Shown one piece after another: positions 7,525 through 16,276 of a stretch of DNA of 24,607 bases. Every line of letters begins with the position of its first letter. The stretch's first letter is position 1. This stretch comes from JAVBTT01 sp031550325. GTDB lineage: Bacteria > Bacillota > Clostridia > Oscillospirales > UBA929. The DNA lies in contig JAVBOR010000019.1 of NCBI GenBank assembly GCA_031550325.1, forward strand, positions 1 through 24,607. Direction: 5' to 3'. The translations under genes and the position numbers were made by a program. The notes below the pieces were generated by a model. That model made no database searches. It was given only the letters and a program-made list of their open reading frames with translations, and was not told the DNA's origin.

Positions 7525-9957
7525 ATGGCCATTTCTCCGGAAGCGGGCGGGATCGTGCGCGCCATCGAGGGCAAGCTGCGGCGGCACTTTGGGCGCGATC
7601 TCGAGTCCGCCACCAAAGAGCAGATCTTCAGGGCGCTTGCGCTGACCTTACGCGACGTGATGTCTAGCCATCTGGTTCAAACGCGCGATCAGCTCGACCG
7701 CACGCTTGAGACTCGCGAAGTGCATTATCTATCTCTTGAGTTTTTATTGGGGCGAAGCCTGCATAAAAACGCCTACAACTTGGGTTTGCTGGACACCATC
7801 CGCGAAGCCATCGGCGAGTTGGGCTTTGATCCTGACGATATTTTTGAGACCGAGCCTGACGCCGGGCTGGGCAACGGCGGTCTCGGCCGCCTGGCGGCCT
7901 GCTATCTGGACTCCATGACCACGCTCGGCCTGCCGGCGACCGGCTACTCCATCTGCTACCAGTTCGGCATTTTCAAGCAAAAAATTATCGACGGCCAGCA
8001 AGTGGAACTGCCCGATCCCTGGATGGAGGTCGGGGACGTCTGGCTGACCTCCAACATGGATAAGGCGCGGAGCGTCCATTTCGGCGGACACCTGGTCGAG
8101 CGCTGGGAAGACGGCCGCATGACGTTTGAGCATGTCGAGTACACCGAGGTTCTGGCCGTGCCGATGGACATGCTGATCACGGGCTACGGCACCGACCACG
8201 TCAACACACTGCGCCTGTGGAACGCCAAGAGCCCCACGGCCATTGACATGACGCTGTTCTCCCGCGGGGAGTACATGAAGGCCATCGAGCAAAACGCCAT
8301 GGCCGAGGTCATCGCCAAGATCCTCTATCCCAACGACAACCACTTTGAGGGCAAGCTGCTCCGCCTGCGCCAGCAGTACTTTTTCGTGTCAGCCACCATA
8401 CAGGACATTGTGCAGCGCCACTATGAAAAATACGGCACCATGGACAACTTTCACCTCAAGCACGCCATCCACGTCAACGACACCCACCCCACGCTGGCCA
8501 TCCCCGAACTCATGCGCATTTTGCTCGACGAGTTCGGCATGGACTGGGATAAGGCCTGGCAGATTGTCACGCACACCTTTTCCTACACAAACCACACGGT
8601 TCTTGTCGAGGCGATGGAGACCTGGCCTCAGCAGCTCATCGAGATGCTCCTGCCAAGGATCTGGAAGATTCTGTGCGAGATCAACGACCGCTATTTGAGT
8701 ATGCTGCGCAATTTGCTGGGCGATGAGTACAGGGTCAGCCAGATGGCTGTCATCTGGGACGGCCAGGTGCGAATGGCCAAGTTGTGCGTATACGCGTGCT
8801 ACGCCGTCAACGGCGTGAGCAGTCTGCACAGCGGCATCCTGCGCCAGCAGACGTTCAGGGACGAATACGCCCTTTGGCCGACCAAGTTCCTAAACGTGAC
8901 CAACGGCGTCGACCACCGCCGCTGGCTTGCGCAGATCAACCCCCGGCTGCACGGCCTGATCTGCGAACTCAACGGCTCGGACAGCTATCTGCTCCATCCC
9001 GACCATTTGCGCAAGCTCGCGGCGTTTTCCTCGGATAGCGGCGTCCTCAGCCGTTTGGCCGAGGTCAAGCGCAAGAATAAAATCGATTTTTCCAACTATT
9101 TGACGCGGGCGCAGGGGCTTCTCATTGACCCAGACTCGTTGTTTGACGTGCAGGTCAAGCGCCTGCATGAGTATAAGCGCCAGCTGCTCAACGTGCTGCA
9201 CATCGTTCATCTGTATCAGAGGCTGTGCGATGAGCCCTCGCTGGACATCAGTCCGCGCACGTTCTTCTTCGGCGCAAAAGCGGCCTCCGGCTACTACATG
9301 GCCAAGCGCATTATTCGTCTGATTCAGTCGGTTGCCGCCGAAATTTCGGCCAATCCGGCCGTGCGCGCCAAATTAAACGTCGTATTTTTGGAAAACTACC
9401 GCGTGAGTCTGGCCGAGCGGCTGATGCCCGCGTCGGAAATCAGCGAGCAGATCTCCATCGCCGGCAAGGAGGCCTCCGGCACCGGCAACATGAAGTTCAT
9501 GCTCAACGGCGCGCTCACCGTGGGTACGCTTGACGGCGCAAACGTCGAGATCACCGAGTTTGTGCGTCAGGAGAACATCTTTATTTTCGGGTTGCGCGCC
9601 GACGAGGTCGAGGCGTTGTGGCGTGAGGGCTACAACCCCATGCCCTACTATCAGCGCAGCGCCGACCTGCGGCGCGTGCTCGACAAGCTTTCGGCTGGAT
9701 TCTCCGACGGGGAGAGCTACGGCGACATCGTCAACGCCCTGCTGATGGGACAGAACGGACACGCCGACAGCTACATGCTGATGGCCGACTACCAGAGCTA
9801 CGCCGACATTCATCAGGCCATCGAGCTGCTCTACCGCGAGCGCACCCAGTTTATGCGCATGAGCCTGATCAACATCTCCCAGTCGGGGTATTTTGCCGCC
9901 GACCGGAGCATTGAACAATACGCCCACCACATCTGGAACATTGGAACCGGCAAGTAG
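7525..9957 (+). CDS. glgP: Glycogen/starch alpha-glucan phosphorylase
   Basis: An 810-residue GT35 phosphorylase that releases glucose-1-phosphate from glycogen using phosphate and pyridoxal phosphate. Visible landmarks are LSLEFLLGRSLHKNAYNLG and GNGGLGRLAACYLDS in the N-domain, NVTNGVDHRRWL in mid-protein, QVKRLHEYKRQLLN, and SGTGNMKFMLNGALTVGTLDGANVEI, where K657 is the PLP lysine. The length matches the bacterial family. ATG at 7525 was preferred over GTG at 7519 because AAAGGAG (7511-7517) is well spaced only for the ATG. Being in line with the synthesis genes, it lets the same transcript supply both deposition and release of the store. Confidence 0.97.
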   Translation: MAISPEAGGIVRAIEGKLRRHFGRDLESATKEQIFRALALTLRDVMSSHLVQTRDQLDRTLETREVHYLSLEFLLGRSLHKNAYNLGLLDTIREAIGELGFDPDDIFETEPDAGLGNGGLGRLAACYLDSMTTLGLPATGYSICYQFGIFKQKIIDGQQVELPDPWMEVGDVWLTSNMDKARSVHFGGHLVERWEDGRMTFEHVEYTEVLAVPMDMLITGYGTDHVNTLRLWNAKSPTAIDMTLFSRGEYMKAIEQNAMAEVIAKILYPNDNHFEGKLLRLRQQYFFVSATIQDIVQRHYEKYGTMDNFHLKHAIHVNDTHPTLAIPELMRILLDEFGMDWDKAWQIVTHTFSYTNHTVLVEAMETWPQQLIEMLLPRIWKILCEINDRYLSMLRNLLGDEYRVSQMAVIWDGQVRMAKLCVYACYAVNGVSSLHSGILRQQTFRDEYALWPTKFLNVTNGVDHRRWLAQINPRLHGLICELNGSDSYLLHPDHLRKLAAFSSDSGVLSRLAEVKRKNKIDFSNYLTRAQGLLIDPDSLFDVQVKRLHEYKRQLLNVLHIVHLYQRLCDEPSLDISPRTFFFGAKAASGYYMAKRIIRLIQSVAAEISANPAVRAKLNVVFLENYRVSLAERLMPASEISEQISIAGKEASGTGNMKFMLNGALTVGTLDGANVEITEFVRQENIFIFGLRADEVEALWREGYNPMPYYQRSADLRRVLDKLSAGFSDGESYGDIVNALLMGQNGHADSYMLMADYQSYADIHQAIELLYRERTQFMRMSLINISQSGYFAADRSIEQYAHHIWNIGTGK

Positions 9958-9983
9958 CCGCCAATGGCCAATCAGAAAAACTT

Positions 9984-10016
9984 CGCCTTTGGCCGTTTAT
10001 GCAGCTGCCAAAGGCG
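9984..10016 (+). other. Hairpin between glgP and metG
   Basis: CGCCTTTGGC (9984-9993) pairs with GCCAAAGGCG (10007-10016) across a 13-base loop. No T-run follows, so termination is weakly supported. The gap of 100 bases is too short for a T-box or SAM riboswitch, and none of their motifs were seen. It may be a processing or stabilising end of the glg transcript. Confidence 0.5.
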
Positions 10017-10057
10017 GAATGATTCCGACCTAAACCACGGATGAGAGGACTGCACAC

Positions 10058-11611
10058 ATGGGTAAATTTTACCTCACCACTGCCATCCCCTACGCCTCCA
10101 AGCCCCCTCACGCCGGCAACACCTACGAGGCCATTCTTACCGACGCCCTGGCGCGATACCACCGCCTGCGCGGCGACGACGTCTACTTTCTCACGGGAAC
10201 GGACGAGCACGGCCAAAAGATTGAACAGCAGGCGGCGGCCGAGGGCATTTCTCCCCAGGCGCTTGTCGACCGCGTGGTCGACGGCATTCAGGCCGTTTGG
10301 GATAAAATGAACATCAGCTATGACCAGTTTATCCGTACGACGGACGAGCACCACAAGGCGGTCGTCCGCAAGATCTTTAAAAAGCTTTACGATCAGGGCG
10401 ACATCTACAAGGACTCCTACGAGGGCTGGTACTGCACGCCTGACGAGAGCTTTTACACCGACACCCAGGTCGGCGACGCGCATGTCTGCCCTGACTGCGG
10501 GCGGCCCGTGCAGCGCGCCAGCGAAGAGGCCTATTTCTTTAGGCTCTCGCGCTATGCCGACCGCCTGATGGCCCACATCGAGGCTCACCCGGAGTTTATT
10601 CAGCCCGAGTCGCGCCGCAACGAGATGGTCAACAACTTTTTAAAGCCCGGACTCCAAGACTTGTGCGTGTCGCGCACATCGTTTACCTGGGGCGTCCAGG
10701 TCGACTTTGACCCGGGGCACGTCGTGTATGTCTGGATCGACGCGCTGTCCAACTACATCACGGCCCTCGGCTATGACCCTGACGGCGAATGCGGGGAAAA
10801 GTTCAAAGCATATTGGCCGGCCGACCTGCATGTGGTGGGCAAGGATGTGGTGCGCTTCCACTCGATTTACTGGCCGTGCATCCTTATGGCGCTCGGGCAG
10901 CCGCTGTACAAAACCCTGTACGGCCATGGCTGGTACCTGTTCGGTGCCGACAAGATGAGCAAATCCGCAGGGAACACGCTGTACGCCGAGCAGCTTGCCG
11001 ACGTCTACGGCGTGGACGCGGTTCGCTACTTTCTGCTGCGTGAGATGCCGTTCGGCAATGACGGCTCGATCACACCCGAGTTGCTGACCGCCCGAATCAA
11101 CACGGATTTGGCCAACGATCTGGGCAATCTGCTGTCCCGCTCGGTGGCCATGGCCGAAAAATATTTCGGCGGCGAGCTTCCCGAGGGCGGGAGCCAATCT
11201 GCGCTTGAAAAAGAGCTTGAGGCGGTCGCCGCGACCACCGTGTCGGGGTACGCGCGGCTCATGGACGCCATGCAGGTCGGCGCGGCGCTCGGCGAGGTGT
11301 TTAAGCTGACAAGCGCCGCCAACAAGTATATTGACGAAACTGCGCCGTGGGTTCTGGCCAAGGACGAAACGCGCCGCGCCGAGCTTGCGCGTGTACTCTC
11401 CGGCCTTTGCGAGGCGCTGCGCGTGGCCGCCATTTTGCTGCGCCCCTGTATGCCGGCAGCGAGCGACGAAATGCTCCGCCAGCTCGGCGTGAGCGACGCG
11501 TCGCTGACCTGTTGGGACGCCGCGGTCTTTTGTCCCGGCGCGCGGCGCTTCCAGGTGTATAAAGGGCCCGGACTTTTCCCGCGCATAGATCCCGCTTCGG
11601 TTAACGCATGA
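10058..11611 (+). CDS. metG: Methionyl-tRNA synthetase
   Basis: A 517-residue class I synthetase that charges tRNA-Met. The HIGH-type motif is H18-A-G-N21 within YASKPPHAGN, an unusual variant. The connective domain has YCTPDES and CPDCGRPV, a partial zinc-knuckle set. VYVWIDALSNY and GWYLFGADKMSKSAGN follow, with KMSKS at 299-303. An anticodon-binding helical domain ends at LFPRID. The C-terminal Trbp111-like tRNA-binding domain of longer enzymes is absent, a known short form. GAGAGG about 10 bases upstream is the ribosome binding site. A housekeeping gene lying between glycogen genes and an amylase is probably chance or shared transcription. Confidence 0.96.
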   Translation: MGKFYLTTAIPYASKPPHAGNTYEAILTDALARYHRLRGDDVYFLTGTDEHGQKIEQQAAAEGISPQALVDRVVDGIQAVWDKMNISYDQFIRTTDEHHKAVVRKIFKKLYDQGDIYKDSYEGWYCTPDESFYTDTQVGDAHVCPDCGRPVQRASEEAYFFRLSRYADRLMAHIEAHPEFIQPESRRNEMVNNFLKPGLQDLCVSRTSFTWGVQVDFDPGHVVYVWIDALSNYITALGYDPDGECGEKFKAYWPADLHVVGKDVVRFHSIYWPCILMALGQPLYKTLYGHGWYLFGADKMSKSAGNTLYAEQLADVYGVDAVRYFLLREMPFGNDGSITPELLTARINTDLANDLGNLLSRSVAMAEKYFGGELPEGGSQSALEKELEAVAATTVSGYARLMDAMQVGAALGEVFKLTSAANKYIDETAPWVLAKDETRRAELARVLSGLCEALRVAAILLRPCMPAASDEMLRQLGVSDASLTCWDAAVFCPGARRFQVYKGPGLFPRIDPASVNA

Positions 11612-11616
11612 CATCC

Positions 11617-11652
11617 CGGCCTCCGGGACGGAGTTCTCCGTCTTCGAGGCCG
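11617..11652 (+). terminator. Long hairpin just after metG, possible terminator
   Basis: CGGCCTC (11617-11623) pairs with GAGGCCG (11646-11652), enclosing the inner stem ACGGAG (11628-11633)/CTCCGT (11636-11641) on a TT loop. G-C and G-U pairs join the two, with a single C/C mismatch. The tail GTCTTTCTATT is only mildly T-rich. The hairpin starts 6 bases after the metG stop and argues that 11612-11721 is noncoding. Confidence 0.55.
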
Positions 11653-11721
11653 CGCGTCTTTCTATTGCCAGTCAGCGCCGCGCCGGTCCCGGCAGCGCTT
11701 GTAAAAAAGGATGTGACGACG

Positions 11722-13611
11722 TTGGTTTACTCTTCACGCAGCGAGCGGTGTAAAACTCCCTTCGGAGCCGTGACCTCGGGCACCGTCGTGCGCTTTACGC
11801 TTCGCCCGCCGCGCCTTTGGGCGGCGACGCGCGTCATTTTATGCGCGCGCGACGACCTGCGCGGCAAAACGGTTGAGGTCCCCCTCGCCTGGCGCGGGCT
11901 GGAGCTCGGCTGTGACGTTTACGCGGGCGAGCTTGACACGATCGGCATGCTCGGCCCGATCTGGTATCATTTCCGTATCGAGCGCGCTGACGGATACTCG
12001 CTGTATTACGGCAACAACGAGGCCCGCCGCGGCGGCGTCGGAAAGCGCTATGACAGCGCGCCCGTCCCCTATCAGCTGACCGTGACCCATCCCGGCATGG
12101 ATGTGCCAGTCTGGTATGGCCGCGGCGTGACGTACCATATTTTCCCCGACCGCTTTCGCCGCAAGAAGCTGCCCAAGCCCGAGGGCCTTGTCGGCGACCG
12201 CTTGGTGCATCGAAAATGGTCGGATTGCCCGGATTTTTTGCCTGATGAGAACGGCGAAGTGCGAAACCGCGACTTTTTTGGCGGGGATCTCGCCGGCGTA
12301 TCCGAAAAGCTTCCCTATCTGCATGGGCTGGGTGTGCGCACCATCTATTTCAGCCCTATTTTTGAGGCTGCCTCCAATCACCGCTACGACACGGCCGACT
12401 ACACCAAAATTGACCCTATGTTCGGCACCGAAGCCGAATTTTCGGCGTTTTGCGCCAAGGCCCGCAAGTGGGACATCCGCGTGATGCTTGACGGCGTTTT
12501 TAACCATACGGGCTTTGACAGCGTATATTTTAACGGTCGGGGTACATATGATTCTGTTGGGGCGGCGCAATCGGAGGCCTCCCCCTATTTCCCCTGGTAC
12601 AGCTTCGACTCCTGGCCGGACAGCTATTCGTCCTGGTGGGGCGTCTACACGCTGCCGCAGGTCAATGAGAGCGAGCAGAGCTATGTGAACTTCCTCATCC
12701 AAAACGAGGACAGCGTAATCAAGCGGTGGCTGCGCGCGGGCGCGTCGGGCTGGCGGCTCGACGTGGCAGACGAGCTGCCCGACGAGACCATTGCGCTGCT
12801 CCGGCAGAGCGCGCGCGAAGTATGCCCCGACGCCGTCATTGTCGGGGAGGTCTGGGAGGACGCCTCCAACAAGGTGGCCTATGGCGTCCGACGGCAGTAC
12901 CTGCTCGGGCGGGAGCTGGACGGCGTGATGAACTATCCCTTCCGCGACGGCCTGATCGGATACCTGCTCGGCGGCAACGCCGCGGACTTTGCCGAGAGTA
13001 TGATGTGCCTGATGGAAAACTATCCATGGCCGTGCTTTGCCTCGCTGATGAACATTGTGGGTACGCACGACACGCCGCGCATTCTCACCGTACTCGGCGC
13101 GCAGCCCACCGACTGGCAGCGCACCAAAGCCGAGCGCGGGCGGGCGGCGCTCACACCTGAACAGCGCGAACTCGCGCTGCTCAGGCTGAAGCTGGCGGCT
13201 GTTGTACAGTTTGCTTTCCCGGGTTCGCCGTGCGTGTATTACGGCGACGAGGCCGGCCTGGAGGGCTATGAGGATCCGTTTAACCGCAGGGGCTACCCCT
13301 GGGGCAAGGAGGAAGAGACCTTGGTCGAATGGTACCGGCAGCTGGGCAAGGCGCGCAACGCCTCGGCCTGCCTGCAGGACGGCCTGCTTCGCTTTGAGCG
13401 CGCCGAAGGCGCCGCGCTGGCGTTTTCACGCACTTTGGGCAAGACCTGCGCCGCCGTGGCGGTCAACTGCGGCCGGCAAATTGAGCATTTTGACCTGCCC
13501 TGGACGGGGGGCAGGCGCCCCGTGGACGCGCTGAGCGACCGCGTCTATCCCAAAAAAAATGGCCGCGTCGCGTTTGACCTCGGGCCGATGGAAGCCGTTC
13601 TGTTTGTATAA
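11722..13611 (+). CDS. GH13 neopullulanase/cyclomaltodextrinase-like enzyme
   Basis: A 629-residue intracellular alpha-glucan hydrolase; no signal peptide is visible. It likely acts on maltodextrins, cyclodextrins or glycogen fragments. An N-terminal beta domain (1-125) precedes the barrel with region I DGVFNH (257-262), region II GWRLDVADE with nucleophile D347, region III VGEVWED with E376, and region IV VGTHD with H449 and D450. The barrel opens with VTYHIFPDRF, typical of the neopullulanase group. I chose TTG at 11722 because AAAGGATGTGA precedes it and the protein then begins close to KTPFGAV, as in relatives. An ATG at 11608 would translate a hairpin region. GTG at 11713 is a second alternative. 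Exact substrate unknown. Confidence 0.9.
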   Translation: MVYSSRSERCKTPFGAVTSGTVVRFTLRPPRLWAATRVILCARDDLRGKTVEVPLAWRGLELGCDVYAGELDTIGMLGPIWYHFRIERADGYSLYYGNNEARRGGVGKRYDSAPVPYQLTVTHPGMDVPVWYGRGVTYHIFPDRFRRKKLPKPEGLVGDRLVHRKWSDCPDFLPDENGEVRNRDFFGGDLAGVSEKLPYLHGLGVRTIYFSPIFEAASNHRYDTADYTKIDPMFGTEAEFSAFCAKARKWDIRVMLDGVFNHTGFDSVYFNGRGTYDSVGAAQSEASPYFPWYSFDSWPDSYSSWWGVYTLPQVNESEQSYVNFLIQNEDSVIKRWLRAGASGWRLDVADELPDETIALLRQSAREVCPDAVIVGEVWEDASNKVAYGVRRQYLLGRELDGVMNYPFRDGLIGYLLGGNAADFAESMMCLMENYPWPCFASLMNIVGTHDTPRILTVLGAQPTDWQRTKAERGRAALTPEQRELALLRLKLAAVVQFAFPGSPCVYYGDEAGLEGYEDPFNRRGYPWGKEEETLVEWYRQLGKARNASACLQDGLLRFERAEGAALAFSRTLGKTCAAVAVNCGRQIEHFDLPWTGGRRPVDALSDRVYPKKNGRVAFDLGPMEAVLFV

Positions 13612-13673
13612 CCGGACAGGGAAAAGCGGGCCGCCTCGCGCGCGAACGCGCCATGTGCAACGGAGGTCTCCCT

Positions 13674-14120
13674 ATGAATGTTGAGGTCAGAACCAATCAG
13701 CTGGCCGCTGCGGAGTTTCAGTCTTTGCGCATGCGCTGCGACATGCCTCCGCTGGACGAGGAGCTGGTGACCCGCGCGCTCGCGGGCAGTTTGTTTACCC
13801 TCTCGAGCTATGAGCGCGGCAAACTCGTGGGCATGCTGCGCGTCGTCGGGGACGGCGTGTATGTGTTTTTGATATACGACGTCCTGATTCTTCCTGAATT
13901 TCGGCGCAAGGGCATCGGCAGTAACTTAATTGAGCTCGCTTTGCAGCGCATTGAATCCTTTTTGCCCGAGGGCATGTGGATCACAGTCAATCTGTTTTCG
14001 GCCGTCGGAAAGGAAGATTTTTACAAGCGCCGCGGGTTTCACACGCTGCCCAACGCCCACTTTGGCGCGGGGATGCAGATGATTTTGCGGGCGACTGGCC
14101 CGGGCGCGAGATATGGTTAA
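13674..14120 (+). CDS. GNAT-family N-acetyltransferase
   Basis: A 148-residue protein of the GNAT fold, which transfers an acetyl group from acetyl-CoA to an amine. The acetyl-CoA pyrophosphate loop is R77-R78-K79-G-I-G82, after VLILPEF. FYKRRGFHTLPN near the C-terminus is the usual motif B end. The acceptor substrate cannot be predicted. CGGAGGT (13661-13667) is a good ribosome binding site for ATG 13674; an upstream GTG would overlap it. The gene lies 62 bases after the GH13 gene on the same strand and may share its transcript. A separate promoter for the next genes lies immediately after it. Confidence 0.88.
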   Translation: MNVEVRTNQLAAAEFQSLRMRCDMPPLDEELVTRALAGSLFTLSSYERGKLVGMLRVVGDGVYVFLIYDVLILPEFRRKGIGSNLIELALQRIESFLPEGMWITVNLFSAVGKEDFYKRRGFHTLPNAHFGAGMQMILRATGPGARYG

Positions 14121-14129
14121 AACTTTTTC

Positions 14130-14158
14130 TTGCAAACACAACGCAATCTGTGTATAAT
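14130..14158 (+). promoter_or_regulatory. Strong promoter of the Asp23/FakA-like pair
   Basis: TTGCAA (14130-14135) and a consensus TATAAT (14153-14158) are separated by exactly 17 bases. It lies right after the GNAT stop and about 65 bases before the Asp23-like start, so the leader is about 60 bases. Confidence 0.8.
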
Positions 14159-14172
14159 TATCGTGTTTGTCG

Positions 14173-14187
14173 GCGGCCTTTGGCCGC
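14173..14187 (+). other. Leader hairpin before the Asp23-like gene
   Basis: GCGGCC-TTT-GGCCGC, a perfect 6-bp stem inside the leader, is followed 12 bases later by a T-run (14200-14204). The distance to the T-run is larger than in normal terminators, so attenuation is only a possibility. Confidence 0.4.
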
Positions 14188-14224
14188 ATTCAATCTTATT
14201 TTTTAGAAAAAGGTGGTGTACTGC

Positions 14225-14581
14225 ATGAAAATCCAAACCTCTCTCGGAACCATTGTCATTTCCAACGAGGTGTTCACAACCATCAGCGGATATGCGGCCA
14301 CCAATTGTTTTGGTGTCAAGGGCATGGCTACGCGCAACGTTCAGGACGGCCTTGTGCAGCTCCTGCGCATGGAAAGTCTCTCCAGGGGCGTCCGCGTGTT
14401 CTTTCCCGAGGACACAGATCAGATCAATATTGAGCTTCACATTGTGGTTGAGCACGGCGTGAATATTCCCGCCCTTTGCAGCTCGATCATGAGCGAAGTG
14501 CGCTATATTGTTGAAAGATTAACCGGTGTGTCCGTGGGGTCCGTTGACGTTTGCGTCGACTCCATCATGACCGGGTCATGA
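14225..14581 (+). CDS. Asp23/Gls24-family protein (YloU-like)
   Basis: A 118-residue protein of the Asp23/Gls24 family, small proteins associated in Gram-positive bacteria with envelope or alkaline stress. It starts with the typical LGTIVISNEVFTTISGYAA and has the repeated hydrophobic beta segments INIELHIVVEHGVNIP and YIVERLTGVSVGSVDVCVD. AAAGGTGGTG (14208-14217) is a strong ribosome binding site. It stands directly before a DhaL/FakA-like gene, the same order as yloU-yloV in Bacillus. The pairing is conserved in Firmicutes, though the joint function is not settled. A promoter of its own drives the pair. Confidence 0.92.
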   Translation: MKIQTSLGTIVISNEVFTTISGYAATNCFGVKGMATRNVQDGLVQLLRMESLSRGVRVFFPEDTDQINIELHIVVEHGVNIPALCSSIMSEVRYIVERLTGVSVGSVDVCVDSIMTGS

Positions 14582-14594
14582 GGGGGCACGAAAG

Positions 14595-16229
14595 TTGATT
14601 GCGTCTATTAACGGCCTCCAATTCGGAAACATGATCCTCGCCGGCGCCGGAGCCATAGAGGCCTCCCGGCAGGAGATCAACGAGCTCAACGTTTTCCCCG
14701 TTCCCGACGGGGATACCGGCACAAACATGTCGCTGACGATGGCGGCAGCTGCAGCCGATGTGCGCCGCTGTGACGCGCCGGAAATCGGCAACGTGGCCCA
14801 TGTCGTCGCGCAGGCGCTTTTGCGCGGCGCGCGCGGCAACTCCGGTGTGATTCTCTCGCTGTTGTTCAGAGGATTTTCGCGCCACATTAAAGAGTACTGC
14901 ACCATTTCGGGTGCGGAGTTCGCCCACGCCCTGCAAGAGGGTGTTGACGCAGCGTACAGCGCCGTCATGAAGCCCGCCGAGGGCACTGTCCTGACCGTTT
15001 CCCGCGTGATGGCCGATCGTGCTATCGCGTTTTTAGAGGAGCAGACCGCCATCGAGGCCGTTTTGGCCGAGGCGCTCATTGCCGGACAGGAGGCGCTGGC
15101 CAAGACGACGAGCCAAAACCCCGTGCTGCAAAAGGCCGGCGTCGTCGACGCGGGCGCCAAGGGCTATCTGATCATTATGGACGCCATGCTGGGCTCGCTG
15201 CAAGGCCGCACGGCCCTGCCCGTTCCGACCAGCGAAGGCGCGCCCGAACGCGAAAAGGCCGACTTTACCGAATACGCTGCCGAAGATATCCGCTTTGCCT
15301 ACTGCACCGAGTTTATCATCAAACGCCGCCGCACCAAGAAAGATCCGATCAAGTTGCGAGCGTTTCTGGGCGCCCTTGGGGACAGCCTTGTCTTTGTCGA
15401 CGACGAGTCTCTGATCAAAGTGCACGTCCACACCAATCATCCCGGACGCGCGCTTGAGGAGGCGCTTGCCTACGGCGACCTGACCAGCGTCAAGGTTGAC
15501 AACATGCGCGAACAGCACACCGAGAAGGTCATCCATTCCGGCACTGCGGGGGACAAGGCTTCCGTTTCCGAACGTCCGTACGGATTTGTTTCGGTTTGCG
15601 CCGGCGAGGGCATTGCCCACGTGTTCCGCGACCTCGGCGTTGACAACCTGGTTGAGGGCGGGCAGACCATGAATCCCTCGACACAGGACATTCTCTTCCA
15701 AATCAATCAGACTCCCGCGGAGCTCGTGTTTGTGCTGCCCAACAACAAGAATATCATCATGGCGGCGCAGCAGTGCATTCCGCTTACGAACAAAAAAGTC
15801 GTTGTATTGCCCTCCACCTCTGTCCCGCAGGGCATTGCCGCTCTGCTCGCCTTCGACTCCTCGCTTGAGCCTGACCAGATGCGTGAGGCCATGCTGCAGG
15901 CGATGTCCGGCATCGTGTCGGGCAGCGTCACCTCTGCCGCCCGTCAATCGGTGTTTGACGGCATGGAGATCGCCGAAGGGGACTATCTCGCGCTGCTGGA
16001 CGGCCAGCTGCTCTGCACCGGCAAGGATGAGCAGAGCGTACTCACGCGCCTTGCCGAAGCCATCTCCAAATCAAGTCCTTCCTATATCACGCTGTTTTAT
16101 GGCGATCATCTGACGGAACAGACCGCCCGGACCTGCGCCGCGCTCTTTGAGCAGGCCTGTCCGGCCGCCGAGGTAACCCTTCTCAGCGGAGGGCAGCCGG
16201 TCTATTCCTATCTCATATCGGCCGAATAA
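14595..16229 (+). CDS. fakA: DAK2/DegV-type fatty acid kinase subunit (FakA/YloV-like)
   Basis: A 544-residue protein. The N-terminal DhaL-like kinase domain (about 8-200) has NVFPVPDGDTGTNMS with metal-binding aspartates D38 and D40, and GARGNSGVILSLLFRGF. The middle and C-terminal parts fit the FakA family. In Staphylococcus FakA phosphorylates fatty acids carried by a FakB (DegV) partner, for use in phospholipid synthesis. No fakB is in this window. Translation starts at TTG with AGGGGG (14581-14586) just before it, 13 bases after the Asp23-like stop. A strong terminator follows. The assignment is to the family; the substrate is taken from relatives. Confidence 0.9.
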   Translation: MIASINGLQFGNMILAGAGAIEASRQEINELNVFPVPDGDTGTNMSLTMAAAAADVRRCDAPEIGNVAHVVAQALLRGARGNSGVILSLLFRGFSRHIKEYCTISGAEFAHALQEGVDAAYSAVMKPAEGTVLTVSRVMADRAIAFLEEQTAIEAVLAEALIAGQEALAKTTSQNPVLQKAGVVDAGAKGYLIIMDAMLGSLQGRTALPVPTSEGAPEREKADFTEYAAEDIRFAYCTEFIIKRRRTKKDPIKLRAFLGALGDSLVFVDDESLIKVHVHTNHPGRALEEALAYGDLTSVKVDNMREQHTEKVIHSGTAGDKASVSERPYGFVSVCAGEGIAHVFRDLGVDNLVEGGQTMNPSTQDILFQINQTPAELVFVLPNNKNIIMAAQQCIPLTNKKVVVLPSTSVPQGIAALLAFDSSLEPDQMREAMLQAMSGIVSGSVTSAARQSVFDGMEIAEGDYLALLDGQLLCTGKDEQSVLTRLAEAISKSSPSYITLFYGDHLTEQTARTCAALFEQACPAAEVTLLSGGQPVYSYLISAE

Positions 16230-16243
16230 ATCAGTATGAAATC

Positions 16244-16276
16244 GCGGGGAGGCGGGCAGCCTCCCCGCTTTGCTTT
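16244..16276 (+). terminator. Rho-independent terminator of fakA
   Basis: GCGGGGAGGC (16244-16253) pairs perfectly with GCCTCCCCGC (16259-16268) around GGGCA, followed by TTTGCTTT. It lies 15 bases after the fakA stop. Confidence 0.9.

Noticed and set aside
9958..10057. T-box or SAM riboswitch before metG
   Set aside because: The gap is only 100 bases, lacks the T-box sequence and any terminator/antiterminator pair, and shows just one simple hairpin.
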